A stretch of 64,000 bases of DNA, taken from Escherichia fergusonii ATCC 35469. Its GTDB lineage: Bacteria > Pseudomonadota > Gammaproteobacteria > Enterobacterales > Enterobacteriaceae. Position 1 is the stretch's first letter, and each line of letters begins with the position of its first letter. A program made the translations under genes and the position numbers. Of the stretch, positions 27,820 to 37,797 are shown one piece after another. The notes beneath the pieces were generated by a model, which was given only the letters and a program-made list of their open reading frames with translations, was not told the DNA's origin and did not search any database. The stretch spans positions 3,410,001 to 3,474,000 of the forward strand of contig NC_011740.1 in NCBI RefSeq assembly GCF_000026225.1, in the 5' to 3' direction.

Positions 27820-28055
27820 TGGCTTCACTTATTCAGGTGCGTGATTTGCTGGCGTTACGGGGCCGTATGGAAGCGGCCCAGATAAGCCAGACACTGAACA
27901 CCCCGCAACCCATGATTAACGCCATGCTGCAACAGCTGGAAAGTATGGGCAAAGCCGTGCGAATTCAGGAAGAACCTGACGGCTGCCTCTCTGGCAGTTG
28001 TAAAAGCTGCCCGGAAGGCAAAGCCTGTCTGCGTGAGTGGTGGGCGTTACGTTAA
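27819..28055 (+). CDS. feoC: FeoC, [Fe-S]-dependent regulator/stabiliser of FeoB
   Basis: A 78-residue winged-helix protein of the FeoC family with four Cys at 56, 61, 64 and 70 (CLSGSCKSCPEGKAC), the proposed iron-sulfur ligands. FeoC is reported to protect FeoB from proteolysis and may be an oxygen-sensitive regulator. Its ATG overlaps the feoB stop by one base, so the longer frame starting within feoB is not used. Confidence 0.95.
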   Translation: MASLIQVRDLLALRGRMEAAQISQTLNTPQPMINAMLQQLESMGKAVRIQEEPDGCLSGSCKSCPEGKACLREWWALR

Positions 28056-28080
28056 CCTTGTTTTACTACCTGTTTTGAAA

Positions 28081-28112
28081 GCCCGGTATGCGTTTGCAAC
28101 CGGGCTTTTTTG
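28081..28112 (+). terminator. feoABC terminator
   Basis: GCCCGGT-N11-ACCGGGC followed by TTTTTTG, 25 bases after feoC. Strong rho-independent terminator. Confidence 0.93.
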
Positions 28113-28256
28113 CGTGCGGCTTTCCATAAAAATGCAACTCTTGCAGTACAACGTAAGTTCCTCTGAAAGCGTCTCGCAGAGATGAAAACTCGCTAATGCA
28201 CAGGTGTGGAGTGGCGCGTAGAGTCGCGGCATTCAAACAACAGGTGAAGGAACGCC

Positions 28257-29150
28257 ATGAGCAAAAAGCAGAGTTCCACCCCACATGATGCACTGTTCAA
28301 ACTCTTTTTACGCCAACCGGACACGGCACGCGATTTTCTTGCGTTCCATTTACCGGCACCTATTCACGCGCTCTGTGATATGAAAACCCTCAAGCTGGAG
28401 TCGAGCAGCTTTATTGATGACGATCTGCGTGAAAGCTATTCCGACGTGCTGTGGTCGGTGAAAACTGAACAAGGACCGGGATATATCTATTGTCTGATTG
28501 AACATCAAAGCACCTCAAACAAACTGATCGCATTTCGCATGATGCGTTACGCCATTGCCGCAATGCAAAATCACCTGGATGCCGGATACAAAACATTGCC
28601 GATGGTGGTGCCATTGTTGTTTTACCACGGCATTGAAAGCCCCTATCCCTATTCACTGTGTTGGCTGGATTGTTTCGCCGATCCCAAACTGGCAAGGCAG
28701 CTTTATGCCTCTGCATTTCCGCTGATTGATGTCACTGTCATGCCTGATGATGAAATCATGCAGCACCGGTGCATGGCGCTGCTGGAGCTAATTCAAAAAC
28801 ATATACGTCAACGCGACCTGATGGGGCTGGTAGAGCAAATGGCCTGCTTATTAAGTAGTGGATACGCTAATGACAGACAAATCAAAGGGCTGTTTAATTA
28901 CATACTACAAACCGGCGATGCGGTACGTTTTAACGATTTTATCGACGGCGTTGCCGAACGTTCACCGAAACACAAGGAGAGTTTAATGACTATTGCGGAA
29001 AGATTGCGGCAAGAAGGGTTTCAGAAAGGTATACGTACCAACGCCCTAAATATTGCCAAAACCATGTTGGATGCCGGAGTCTCTCTTGAGGACGTTCTGC
29101 GATTTACCAGCCTGACGGTTGAAGACCTTGCTGAAATAAATCATCAATAA
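28257..29150 (+). CDS. rpnA: Recombination-promoting nuclease RpnA (PD-(D/E)XK, transposase_31 family)
   Basis: RpnA (YhgA) is a Ca2+-stimulated DNA endonuclease of the PD-(D/E)XK fold; Rpn proteins are toxic and give phage defence, restrained by a small product of the same gene. The 297 residues keep catalytic Asp63 (YSDVLW) and Glu82/Gln84 (LIEHQSTS). The first about 250 residues match remembered K-12 RpnA almost exactly, but the C-terminal tail after LRQEG is different (FQKGIRTNALNIAKTMLDAG...), while the K-12-like tail is found broken just downstream. This points to exchange of the C-terminal antitoxin module. It lies between feoC and bioH. Confidence 0.93.
   Translation: MSKKQSSTPHDALFKLFLRQPDTARDFLAFHLPAPIHALCDMKTLKLESSSFIDDDLRESYSDVLWSVKTEQGPGYIYCLIEHQSTSNKLIAFRMMRYAIAAMQNHLDAGYKTLPMVVPLLFYHGIESPYPYSLCWLDCFADPKLARQLYASAFPLIDVTVMPDDEIMQHRCMALLELIQKHIRQRDLMGLVEQMACLLSSGYANDRQIKGLFNYILQTGDAVRFNDFIDGVAERSPKHKESLMTIAERLRQEGFQKGIRTNALNIAKTMLDAGVSLEDVLRFTSLTVEDLAEINHQ
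28986..29150 (+). CDS. rpnA(S): RpnA small form (intragenic antitoxin, internal in-frame start)
   Basis: An internal ATG at codon 244 of rpnA (MTIAERLRQEG...) has an ideal ribosome site AAGGAG six bases upstream and would yield a 54-residue protein equal to the RpnA C-terminus. Published work on E. coli Rpn proteins describes such short forms (RpnS) as oligomeric antitoxins of the full-length nuclease. The tail carries the repeated pattern ALNIAKTMLDAGVSLEDVLRFTSLTVEDLAEI, a helical module typical of this family. Translation from this start is inferred from the sequence signal and the K-12 precedent. Confidence 0.7.
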   Translation: MTIAERLRQEGFQKGIRTNALNIAKTMLDAGVSLEDVLRFTSLTVEDLAEINHQ

Positions 29151-29167
29151 CGTTAAGGATGGTTTTA

Positions 29168-29341
29168 ATGACGGATGCAGAAAGAGAATATCTTATTAGT
29201 TACCTGATTGGTTATTTATTGGGTCGACGCCAGGAAGCCCTGGATATCGCCAAAAGAATGCTGTAATCCGGAGTCCCTCTTGCAGACATCATGCGCTTTA
29301 CCGGGCTGTCAGAAGAAGAGTTGGCTGCGGCGAGCCAGTAA
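29168..29341 (+). pseudogene. Remnant second C-terminal (RpnS-like) module with in-frame stop
   Basis: Seventeen bases after the rpnA stop, an ATG preceded by AAGGATGG opens MTDAEREYLISYL... and continues ...EALDIAKRML, then TAA (29264-29266), then in the same frame SGVPLADIMRFTGLSEEELAAASQ and a stop. The last part is the tail remembered for K-12 RpnA; the TAA replaces a Glu codon (GAA to TAA). Upstream sequence aligns with the ribosome site and start of the intragenic antitoxin in rpnA. So this is a displaced, decayed antitoxin module, possibly still giving a 32-residue peptide. Confidence 0.75.
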
Positions 29342-29369
29342 AGTTCTGTCTCGCCATTTCAACAGCTGT

Positions 29370-30158
<789 letters not shown>

Positions 30159-30159
30159 T

Positions 30160-30861
<702 letters not shown>

Positions 30862-30882
30862 AGCCTCGATGATGGGCGTATT

Positions 30883-30907
30883 ATAACCAACTAAAATAGT
30901 CAACTAT
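30883..30907 (+). promoter_or_regulatory. IscR type 1 site upstream of nfuA
   Basis: A 25-base imperfect palindrome with half-sites ATAACCAACT and AGTCAACTAT around an AAAAT centre matches the type 1 IscR motif bound by [2Fe-2S]-IscR. It lies 14 bases upstream of the nfuA start, so binding would block transcription. nfuA (yhgI) is a known member of the IscR regulon. Confidence 0.8.
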
Positions 30908-30920
30908 TAGGCCATTTACT

Positions 30921-31496
30921 ATGATCCGTATTTCCGATGCTGCACAAGCGCACTTTGCCAAACTGCTGGCAAATCAGGAAGAAGGGACACAAATCCGCGT
31001 ATTTGTGATTAACCCTGGCACGCCTAACGCTGAATGTGGTGTTTCTTATTGTCCGCCGGACGCTGTGGAAGCCACCGACACTGCCCTGAAATTTGACCTG
31101 CTGACCGCGTATGTTGATGAATTAAGCGCTCCTTACCTGGAAGATGCAGAGATCGACTTTGTTACCGACCAGTTAGGTTCCCAGTTAACGCTGAAAGCCC
31201 CGAACGCCAAAATGCGTAAAGTGGCTGACGATGCGCCGCTGATGGAGCGCGTAGAGTATATGCTGCAATCGCAGATCAACCCACAGCTTGCTGGTCACGG
31301 TGGTCGCGTTTCGCTGATGGAAATCACCGAAGACGGTTACGCCATTCTGCAATTTGGCGGCGGCTGTAACGGTTGTTCAATGGTCGATGTGACGCTGAAA
31401 GAAGGGATCGAGAAGCAGCTGCTGAACGAATTCCCTGAGCTGAAAGGTGTACGCGATCTCACCGAACACCAGCGCGGTGAACACTCTTACTATTAA
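30921..31496 (+). CDS. nfuA: Fe-S cluster carrier NfuA
   Basis: NfuA stores and delivers [4Fe-4S] clusters, especially under iron limitation or oxidative stress. The 191-residue protein has a degenerate A-type carrier domain (about 1-100) and a C-terminal Nfu domain with the ligand pair Cys149 and Cys152 in GGGCNGCSM. Length and sequence fit E. coli NfuA. The IscR site directly upstream fits repression when Fe-S clusters are sufficient. Confidence 0.98.
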
Positions 31497-31503
31497 GTCA
31501 CCC

Positions 31504-31547
<44 letters not shown>

Positions 31548-31579
31548 TTACTCCATCCCTGTCGTCCCCCCCGAGATAA

Positions 31580-31595
31580 TTTGACCTGGGTCGCA
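31580..31595 (+). promoter_or_regulatory. Candidate CRP site of gntT
   Basis: TTTGA-CCTGGG-TCGCA has two mismatches to TGTGA-N6-TCACA, with AT-rich flanks. gntT is known to be activated by cAMP-CRP. Moderate match. Confidence 0.5.
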
Positions 31596-31636
31596 TAATT
31601 TAAATTTACCCCGCTCTGGTGATTCTCAAGCGCACA

Positions 31637-31652
31637 ATGTTACCCGTATCAT
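31637..31652 (+). promoter_or_regulatory. GntR operator 1 of gntT
   Basis: ATGTTACCCGTATCAT resembles the GntR operator ATGTTA-(N4)-TAACAT. Gluconate releases GntR repression. The promoter core lies nearby. Confidence 0.72.
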
Positions 31653-31777
31653 TCGTATGGGCACCAAACACACTCATAACATCTGACTACACTAATTAGG
31701 TTTAGTAGTCATCAGCCGTGGTGCCGTTATATCTCTGTTCCCAGTTGGGGCAGTCAGAATTTATCGTCAGAATCCTG

Positions 31778-31793
31778 ACGTTACCCATAACAA
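31778..31793 (+). promoter_or_regulatory. GntR operator 2 of gntT
   Basis: ACGTTACCCATAACAA, a second GntR-type palindrome 141 bases after the first and 20 bases before the gntT start, allowing looping or a roadblock. Two operators are known for E. coli gntT. Confidence 0.65.
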
Positions 31794-31812
31794 ATTAAAG
31801 GCCAGGTAAATC

Positions 31813-33129
31813 ATGCCATTAGTCATTGTTGCTATCGGTGTAATCTTGTTATTACTCCTGATGATCCGCTTCAAAATGAACGGCTTCATCGCTCTCGTCC
31901 TGGTGGCGCTTGCTGTTGGATTAATGCAGGGAATGCCACTGGATAAAGTTATTGGCTCCATCAAAGCTGGTGTCGGTGGTACGCTCGGCAGCCTTGCCCT
32001 GATCATGGGTTTTGGCGCGATGCTGGGCAAAATGCTGGCAGACTGCGGTGGTGCACAACGTATCGCCACCACGCTGATTGCCAAATTTGGTAAAAAACAC
32101 ATCCAGTGGGCGGTGGTCCTGACCGGTTTTACCGTTGGTTTTGCCCTGTTCTATGAAGTGGGTTTCGTGCTGATGCTGCCGCTGGTGTTTACCATCGCGG
32201 CTTCCGCGAATATTCCACTGCTGTATGTTGGTGTACCAATGGCGGCTGCACTCTCTGTGACCCACGGCTTCCTGCCACCGCATCCGGGTCCGACTGCGAT
32301 TGCCACCATTTTCAATGCCGATATGGGTAAGACCCTGCTGTACGGAACTATTCTGGCAATCCCGACCGTTATTCTCGCGGGTCCGGTTTACGCTCGCGTG
32401 CTGAAAGGTATCGATAAGCCAATCCCGGAAGGTCTGTACAGCGCGAAAACCTTCAGCGAAGAAGAGATGCCAAGCTTTGGCGTCAGCGTCTGGACTTCTC
32501 TGGTGCCGGTTGTGCTGATGGCGATGCGTGCAATTGCCGAAATGATCCTGCCGAAAGGTCACGCTTTCCTGCCGGTGGCGGAGTTCCTCGGTGACCCGGT
32601 AATGGCAACGCTGATTGCCGTGCTGATTGCGATGTTCACCTTTGGTCTGAACCGTGGTCGTTCAATGGATCAGATTAACGACACGCTGGTTTCTTCCATC
32701 AAAATCATCGCGATGATGCTGTTGATCATCGGTGGTGGCGGTGCGTTCAAGCAGGTGCTGGTAGACAGCGGCGTGGACAAATACATTGCTTCCATGATGC
32801 ACGAAACCAATATTTCTCCGCTGCTGATGGCCTGGTCGATTGCTGCCGTACTGCGTATCGCGCTGGGTTCTGCAACCGTTGCGGCAATCACTGCGGGGGG
32901 TATCGCGGCACCACTAATTGCAACGACGGGTGTTAGCCCGGAACTGATGGTTATTGCGGTTGGTTCCGGTAGTGTGATTTTCTCTCACGTGAACGATCCG
33001 GGCTTCTGGCTGTTCAAAGAGTACTTTAACCTGACTATCGGCGAGACCATCAAGTCCTGGTCGATGCTGGAAACCATTATCTCGGTGTGCGGTCTGGTAG
33101 GCTGTCTGCTGCTGAATATGGTGATTTGA
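31813..33129 (+). CDS. gntT: High-affinity gluconate transporter GntT
   Basis: Gluconate:H+ symporter of the GntP family in the inner membrane. The 438 residues contain at least a dozen hydrophobic helices and the family signatures GFTVGFALFYEVGFVLMLPL and THGFLPPHPGPTAIA, plus the conserved late SHVNDPGFWLFKEYF segment. Length is the norm. Expression is expected to be CRP-activated and GntR-repressed from the sites upstream. A small palindrome separates it from convergent malQ. Confidence 0.98.
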   Translation: MPLVIVAIGVILLLLLMIRFKMNGFIALVLVALAVGLMQGMPLDKVIGSIKAGVGGTLGSLALIMGFGAMLGKMLADCGGAQRIATTLIAKFGKKHIQWAVVLTGFTVGFALFYEVGFVLMLPLVFTIAASANIPLLYVGVPMAAALSVTHGFLPPHPGPTAIATIFNADMGKTLLYGTILAIPTVILAGPVYARVLKGIDKPIPEGLYSAKTFSEEEMPSFGVSVWTSLVPVVLMAMRAIAEMILPKGHAFLPVAEFLGDPVMATLIAVLIAMFTFGLNRGRSMDQINDTLVSSIKIIAMMLLIIGGGGAFKQVLVDSGVDKYIASMMHETNISPLLMAWSIAAVLRIALGSATVAAITAGGIAAPLIATTGVSPELMVIAVGSGSVIFSHVNDPGFWLFKEYFNLTIGETIKSWSMLETIISVCGLVGCLLLNMVI

Positions 33130-33139
33130 TAACACTGAC

Positions 33140-33162
33140 TGCCGGATGCATCGCATCCGGCA
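33140..33162. repeat. REP-like palindrome between gntT and malQ
   Basis: TGCCGGATGC-atc-GCATCCGGCA, a perfect 10-base stem in the 44-base gap between convergent genes. It reads like a truncated REP unit and probably serves both genes as a transcript end. Confidence 0.8.
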
Positions 33163-33173
33163 TCAACCGCACT

Positions 33174-35258
33174 CTATTTCTTCTTCCCTATCGCCCTGCG
33201 CCGCTTGTCCAGATCCTTAATCAACTTGTTCACGCCATCATCGGCAAACATCGTCTCAAGCGTTGCGGAAAGCTTGCGTCGCCAGTTTTTGTACTGGTAG
33301 CTGGTGCCAGGAATATTCACCGGTTCGGCCATATCCAGCCAGTCTTCTGGCTGGAGCCCTAACAGAGCACTGTTACTATCAGCGATATAACGTTGCAAAC
33401 CACGATTAAGCATCGGCGTCATCGACATTAACGATGCCTTATGCCCCGCACGTTTTGGCAGGCAACCATGTTTATGCAGTGCATCCAGCAACCCTTGCTT
33501 CGCCAGTTCGCGATCCTGATACAGACCGCGCAGTACCACTTCATCCGGGTACAGGCCCAGCGTTTTCCCCAGCGTTAAATCTCCGCTTTCCCAGTAACCG
33601 CGCAGCGTTGGCAGGTCGTGTGTCGCCGCAACCGCCATTGACTGCTCCGGATACGCTTTCGGCGCACGGAAGGTCTTCTCGTGGTCGTTTTCGAAATAGA
33701 GCACTTTGTAGGAGTACACACCGGAGCTGCGCAGTTTACCGACAATCTCTACTGGTACAGTGCCGAGATCTTCGCCAATTACCATGCAACGATGGCGCTT
33801 ACTTTCGAGTGCCAGAATAGAGAGCAGATCATCCACTGGATAGTGAACATACGCGCCCTGATCTGCCGTCTCGCCATACGGTATCCACCACAAACGCAGC
33901 ATCGACATCACATGGTCAATTCGCAACGCGCCACAGTTTTGCATATTGGCACGCAACAGCTCGATAAACGGTTCATAGGCACGCGCGGTGATGATATGCG
34001 GATCCATCGGCGGCAATCCCCAGTTCTGCCCCAGCGGGCCGAGGATATCCGGCGGTGCGCCAACCGACGCTTTCAGGCAATACAACTCCCGGTCGCACCA
34101 GGTTTCCGACCCACCTTCCGCTACGCCAACCGCCAGGTCACGATACAAGCCAATCGGCATTTCATGGCCCTGGCTTATCTCCCAGCAGGCGGCAAACTGG
34201 CTGTAAGCCAGCCACTGTAACCAGAGATAAAAATCGACGTCATCACGATGTTCTTCGCAGAACTGGTGCACTTCTGGTGAATCCACGTTCTGATACGCCT
34301 GCGGCCATGCTGGCCAGCCCCAGCGCATTTCGTCTTCTTTCACTTGCTGGGCATGTAACGCGTCAAACGCCGCCTGCCAGAACAGGCTGTCGCCCTGCTC
34401 TGCAACAAACTGGCGAAACGCGGCCATCTGCTCATCATCACGTTGCGCAAAACCTTTCCACGCCATCCGCAATGCTGTCATTTTCAGCGCAGTGACGGTG
34501 GAGTAATCGACCCAGTCGGCATCCCGTGCCTGTTGCAGCGTCTGTTGCGTGGTCGGTAACTGCCACCAGGCCTGAGCCTCTTCGCTAAGATGGAAATCTT
34601 CGACGGCGTTAACGTCGATATAAATCACATTTAGCCAGCGACGAGAAGACGGACTATACGGGCTGGCACTTTCCGGATTTGCCGGATAGAGCGCATGAAT
34701 CGGGTTCAGACCGATGAACGCCCCGCCACGTTTTGCCACATCCACCAGCATCACTTTGAGATCGCCAAAATCCCCAATACCCCAGTTTTTTTCCGATCGC
34801 AGCGTATAAAGCTGGACGCAGGCGCCCCACAGCTTTTGTTTATTCAGCAACGCCTGCGGTTCGTAACAGCGTTTCGGGGCGACAATCACCCGGCAATGCG
34901 CGCGCTGGTCGTCCTGGGTGAGTGTCAACGTGTGATAACCTTCCGGCAACTTCGTCGGTAAATTGAACGCTTTGCCCCCCGTTACATGGCCTTTGAACTG
35001 CGTGCCTTCTTCGGTGGTCAGCAGCCAGCTATATTCGCCGCTGCCCTCCACCGCCATCGGCATTTTTTTGCCGCTGGTATAGACCATGACATTCGGGACT
35101 GGCGTTACCGCCACTTTCGTGGCGGTACGTTGATGCATCGCGTCAAGCAAACGCCGTTTGGTTTCGGCGCTAATCGACTGCGGTTTACCGTGGGCATTGA
35201 TGTAATTGGGGCTGATCCCCGCCGCCAGCGCGGCATTATCCAGACGTTTGCTTTCCAT
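33174..35258 (-). CDS. malQ: 4-alpha-glucanotransferase (amylomaltase) MalQ
   Basis: Cytoplasmic glycoside hydrolase family 77 enzyme that disproportionates maltodextrins and releases glucose. The 694 residues show the family catalytic blocks: nucleophile Asp in LRIDHVMSMLRLWW (about 448), acid/base Glu in VIGEDLGTVP (about 496) and the third Asp in ATHDLPTLRGYW (about 548). An N-terminal extension (about 1-140) is typical of enterobacterial MalQ. It follows malP after nine bases. Confidence 0.98.
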   Translation of the reverse strand: MESKRLDNAALAAGISPNYINAHGKPQSISAETKRRLLDAMHQRTATKVAVTPVPNVMVYTSGKKMPMAVEGSGEYSWLLTTEEGTQFKGHVTGGKAFNLPTKLPEGYHTLTLTQDDQRAHCRVIVAPKRCYEPQALLNKQKLWGACVQLYTLRSEKNWGIGDFGDLKVMLVDVAKRGGAFIGLNPIHALYPANPESASPYSPSSRRWLNVIYIDVNAVEDFHLSEEAQAWWQLPTTQQTLQQARDADWVDYSTVTALKMTALRMAWKGFAQRDDEQMAAFRQFVAEQGDSLFWQAAFDALHAQQVKEDEMRWGWPAWPQAYQNVDSPEVHQFCEEHRDDVDFYLWLQWLAYSQFAACWEISQGHEMPIGLYRDLAVGVAEGGSETWCDRELYCLKASVGAPPDILGPLGQNWGLPPMDPHIITARAYEPFIELLRANMQNCGALRIDHVMSMLRLWWIPYGETADQGAYVHYPVDDLLSILALESKRHRCMVIGEDLGTVPVEIVGKLRSSGVYSYKVLYFENDHEKTFRAPKAYPEQSMAVAATHDLPTLRGYWESGDLTLGKTLGLYPDEVVLRGLYQDRELAKQGLLDALHKHGCLPKRAGHKASLMSMTPMLNRGLQRYIADSNSALLGLQPEDWLDMAEPVNIPGTSYQYKNWRRKLSATLETMFADDGVNKLIKDLDKRRRAIGKKK

Positions 35259-35267
35259 CGAGCTTCC

Positions 35268-37661
35268 TTAGCGTTTTGCCTGCCAGATACGAGCCTGATA
35301 ATCGCGAATAGAGCGATCCGAGCTAAACATACCGCAGCGGGCGGTATTGAGGATCGCCGCACGAGTCCAGGCCTCCTGATCGCGATACAGCACATCCACT
35401 TGTTTTTGCGCTTCGACATAAGCCGCAAAATCCGCCATCACCAGATAGGGATCGCCGCCTTGTTTGCCGATACTGTGCAGCATCTGGTCAAACGCGTGTT
35501 TATCGCCATTGCTATATTTACCGCTTTCCAGCTCTTTTAATACCGCATCAAGCACCTTATCTTTCTTCCGCCATTTCACCGGATCATAGCCCTTAGCTTT
35601 CAGCGCTTTAACCTGCTCCACGGTATGACCAAAGATAAAGATATTCTCTTCACCGACTTTCTCAGCGATTTCGACGTTTGCGCCATCCAGCGTACCAACA
35701 GTGAGCGCGCCGTTAAGCGCCAGTTTCATATTGCCAGTGCCAGAAGCCTCTTTTCCTGCGGTGGAGATCTGTTCGGAGATATCCGCCGCCGGGATCAGCA
35801 TTTCCGCCGCCGAAACACAATAATCCGGCAGGAACACCACCTTCAGCTTGTCGCCCACCTGCGGATCGTTGTTGATCACATCTGCCACTTTGTTGATCGC
35901 AAAGATAATATTCTTCGCCAGGTAGTAGCCCGGTGCCGCTTTCGCGCCGAAGAGGAAGACGCGCGGTACGCGGTCAGCCTGCGGGTTTTCACGAATCTCT
36001 TTGTACAACGCCAGAATATGCAGCAGATTCAGGTGCTGACGTTTGTACTCATGCAAGCGTTTGATCTGAATATCGAAAATCGCCTGAGGATTGATTTCAA
36101 TACCGGTACGAACTTTCACAAACTCCGCCAGACGGACTTTATTCGCCTGCTTGATCTCGCGATATTGCTGACGGAATTTCGCGTCATCAGCGAATTTTTC
36201 CAGATTGATCAGCTGATCGAGATCGTTAGCCCACTCTTTTTTCAGTGATTTATCCAACAGAGCCGCCAGTGCCGGGTTGCATTGCTTGATCCAGCGACGT
36301 GGCGTAATACCGTTGGTGACGTTATGAAATTTGTTCGGCCATAACTGGTGATATTCCGGGAACAAATCTTTCACCACCAGATCCGAGTGCAGCGCTGCCA
36401 CACCGTTAACCGCAAAACCACTTACTACGCACATATTGGCCATGCGAACTTGTTTGTCATGTACCACCGCCAGCTTCGCCCATACCGCTTTATCGCCCGG
36501 CCAGGTTTTTTCCACCAGCTTCTTAAAGCGGTTGTTGATTTCGTTGATGATCTGCATATGGCGTGGCAGCAGGGCTTTTACCAGTTTCTCATCCCAGCAC
36601 TCCAGTGCTTCTGGCATCAGGGTATGGTTGGTATAAGCAAAGGTATTACTGGTGATCGCCCAGGCTTCATCCCAGCTCATCTGATGCTCATCAATCAGCA
36701 CGCGCAGCAGCTCTGGAATGGCAATAGTCGGATGAGTATCGTTCAGTTGAATAACTTCGTAATCTGCCAGCTCGTGCAGTTTACGGCCAGCCAGATGATG
36801 ACGGCGCAGAATATCGGCCACCGAACAGGCACACTGGAAGTATTGCTGCATCAGACGTAGTTTTTTACCCGCAGTATGGTTGTCGTTTGGATAGAGAACT
36901 TTGGTTAGTTTTTCAGCGTCGATGCCCTGTTGTTCAGCACGCAGGAAATCTCCGTCGTTGAATTTGGTGAGGTTAAACGGATGCGCATGCGTCGCTTGCC
37001 ATAAACGCAGCGGCTGCGCCACGCCGTTACGGTAGCCCAGCACAGGCAAATCCCACGCCTGGCCGATAATTTTAAACCCTGGCTCCCAACGTCCATCTTT
37101 AGTGACTTTACCACCGATACTGACCTGTACATCTAATGCTTCGTTATGGCGGAACCACGGATAACTACCACGATGCCAGTCATCTGGCGCTTCCATTTGT
37201 TGGCCGTCAACAAATGACTGACGGAACAAACCATATTGATAGTTCAGGCCATAGCCTGTTGCGGATTGTCCGACAGTCGCCATTGAGTCGAGGAAACATG
37301 CCGCCAGACGGCCCAGACCGCCGTTACCTAACGCCGGGTCAGTCTCTTCTTCCAGCAAATCGGTCAGGTGAATGTCATAGGCTTTCAGTACGTCACTGAC
37401 TCCGTCATACCAACCGAGATTCAGTAAGTTGTTCCCGGTCAAACGACCAATCAGAAACTCCATTGAGATGTAGTTCACATGGCGCTGATTTTGAGTGGGT
37501 TTAGCCACCGGCTGGGCACTGAGTAGTTCCGCGAGGGCACCGCTCACTGCCTGCCACCATTGACGGGAGGTCATTTCTTCGGCGGATTGCAAACCGAAAC
37601 GTTGCCACTGACGAGTCAGGGCTGCCTGAAATTGATCTTTGTTAAAGGTTGGCTGTGACAT
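35268..37661 (-). CDS. malP: Maltodextrin phosphorylase MalP
   Basis: PLP-dependent glycosyltransferase (family 35) that phosphorolyses maltodextrins to glucose-1-phosphate. The 797 residues contain NGGLGRLAACFLDSMATVG and the PLP-lysine region KEASGTGNMKLALNGALTVGTLDGANVEI (Lys near 646). It pairs with MalQ in one operon activated by MalT-maltotriose. The paralogue GlgP lies 24 kb further on in the window; MalP lacks the glycogen-storage-site type N-terminus of GlgP. Confidence 0.98.
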   Translation of the reverse strand: MSQPTFNKDQFQAALTRQWQRFGLQSAEEMTSRQWWQAVSGALAELLSAQPVAKPTQNQRHVNYISMEFLIGRLTGNNLLNLGWYDGVSDVLKAYDIHLTDLLEEETDPALGNGGLGRLAACFLDSMATVGQSATGYGLNYQYGLFRQSFVDGQQMEAPDDWHRGSYPWFRHNEALDVQVSIGGKVTKDGRWEPGFKIIGQAWDLPVLGYRNGVAQPLRLWQATHAHPFNLTKFNDGDFLRAEQQGIDAEKLTKVLYPNDNHTAGKKLRLMQQYFQCACSVADILRRHHLAGRKLHELADYEVIQLNDTHPTIAIPELLRVLIDEHQMSWDEAWAITSNTFAYTNHTLMPEALECWDEKLVKALLPRHMQIINEINNRFKKLVEKTWPGDKAVWAKLAVVHDKQVRMANMCVVSGFAVNGVAALHSDLVVKDLFPEYHQLWPNKFHNVTNGITPRRWIKQCNPALAALLDKSLKKEWANDLDQLINLEKFADDAKFRQQYREIKQANKVRLAEFVKVRTGIEINPQAIFDIQIKRLHEYKRQHLNLLHILALYKEIRENPQADRVPRVFLFGAKAAPGYYLAKNIIFAINKVADVINNDPQVGDKLKVVFLPDYCVSAAEMLIPAADISEQISTAGKEASGTGNMKLALNGALTVGTLDGANVEIAEKVGEENIFIFGHTVEQVKALKAKGYDPVKWRKKDKVLDAVLKELESGKYSNGDKHAFDQMLHSIGKQGGDPYLVMADFAAYVEAQKQVDVLYRDQEAWTRAAILNTARCGMFSSDRSIRDYQARIWQAKR

Positions 37662-37724
37662 AGGAATTCCGGGTCCTTAGCTAATAAAACAACGTTATCG
37701 CTAGTTTGCCTGGCTCGTTGTTAA

Positions 37725-37774
37725 CCTTCCTCCTCCTGCCAGGGATTAGGTGGGGAGGAGTAGCGGGGATGAGC
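37725..37774. promoter_or_regulatory. Candidate MalT boxes for malPQ
   Basis: GGGGAGGAGT (37752-37761) and GGGGATGAGC (37765-37774) on the plus strand fit the MalT box GGGGA(T/G)GAGG and are direct repeats 13 bases apart. On the minus strand GGCAGGAGGAGGAAGG (37740-37725) supplies another purine-rich near match closer to malP. Grouped boxes are typical of MalT-dependent promoters; exact boundaries are uncertain. Confidence 0.6.
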
Positions 37775-37781
37775 ATAAAAG

Positions 37782-37797
37782 TGTGATCAATGCCACT
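37782..37797 (+). promoter_or_regulatory. Possible weak CRP site near malP
   Basis: TGTGA-TCAATG-CCACT has a perfect left half and a poor right half. Offered as a low-confidence candidate only. Confidence 0.3.

Larger units (their letters stand above)
31548..31812. other. gntT promoter and leader region
   Basis: No gene. It holds a CRP-like site and two GntR operators, the second just in front of the gntT ribosome site. Confidence 0.6.

Noticed and set aside
33681..34220. 179-residue open frame antisense to malQ
   Set aside because: Shadow of malQ without initiation signals or recognisable motifs.
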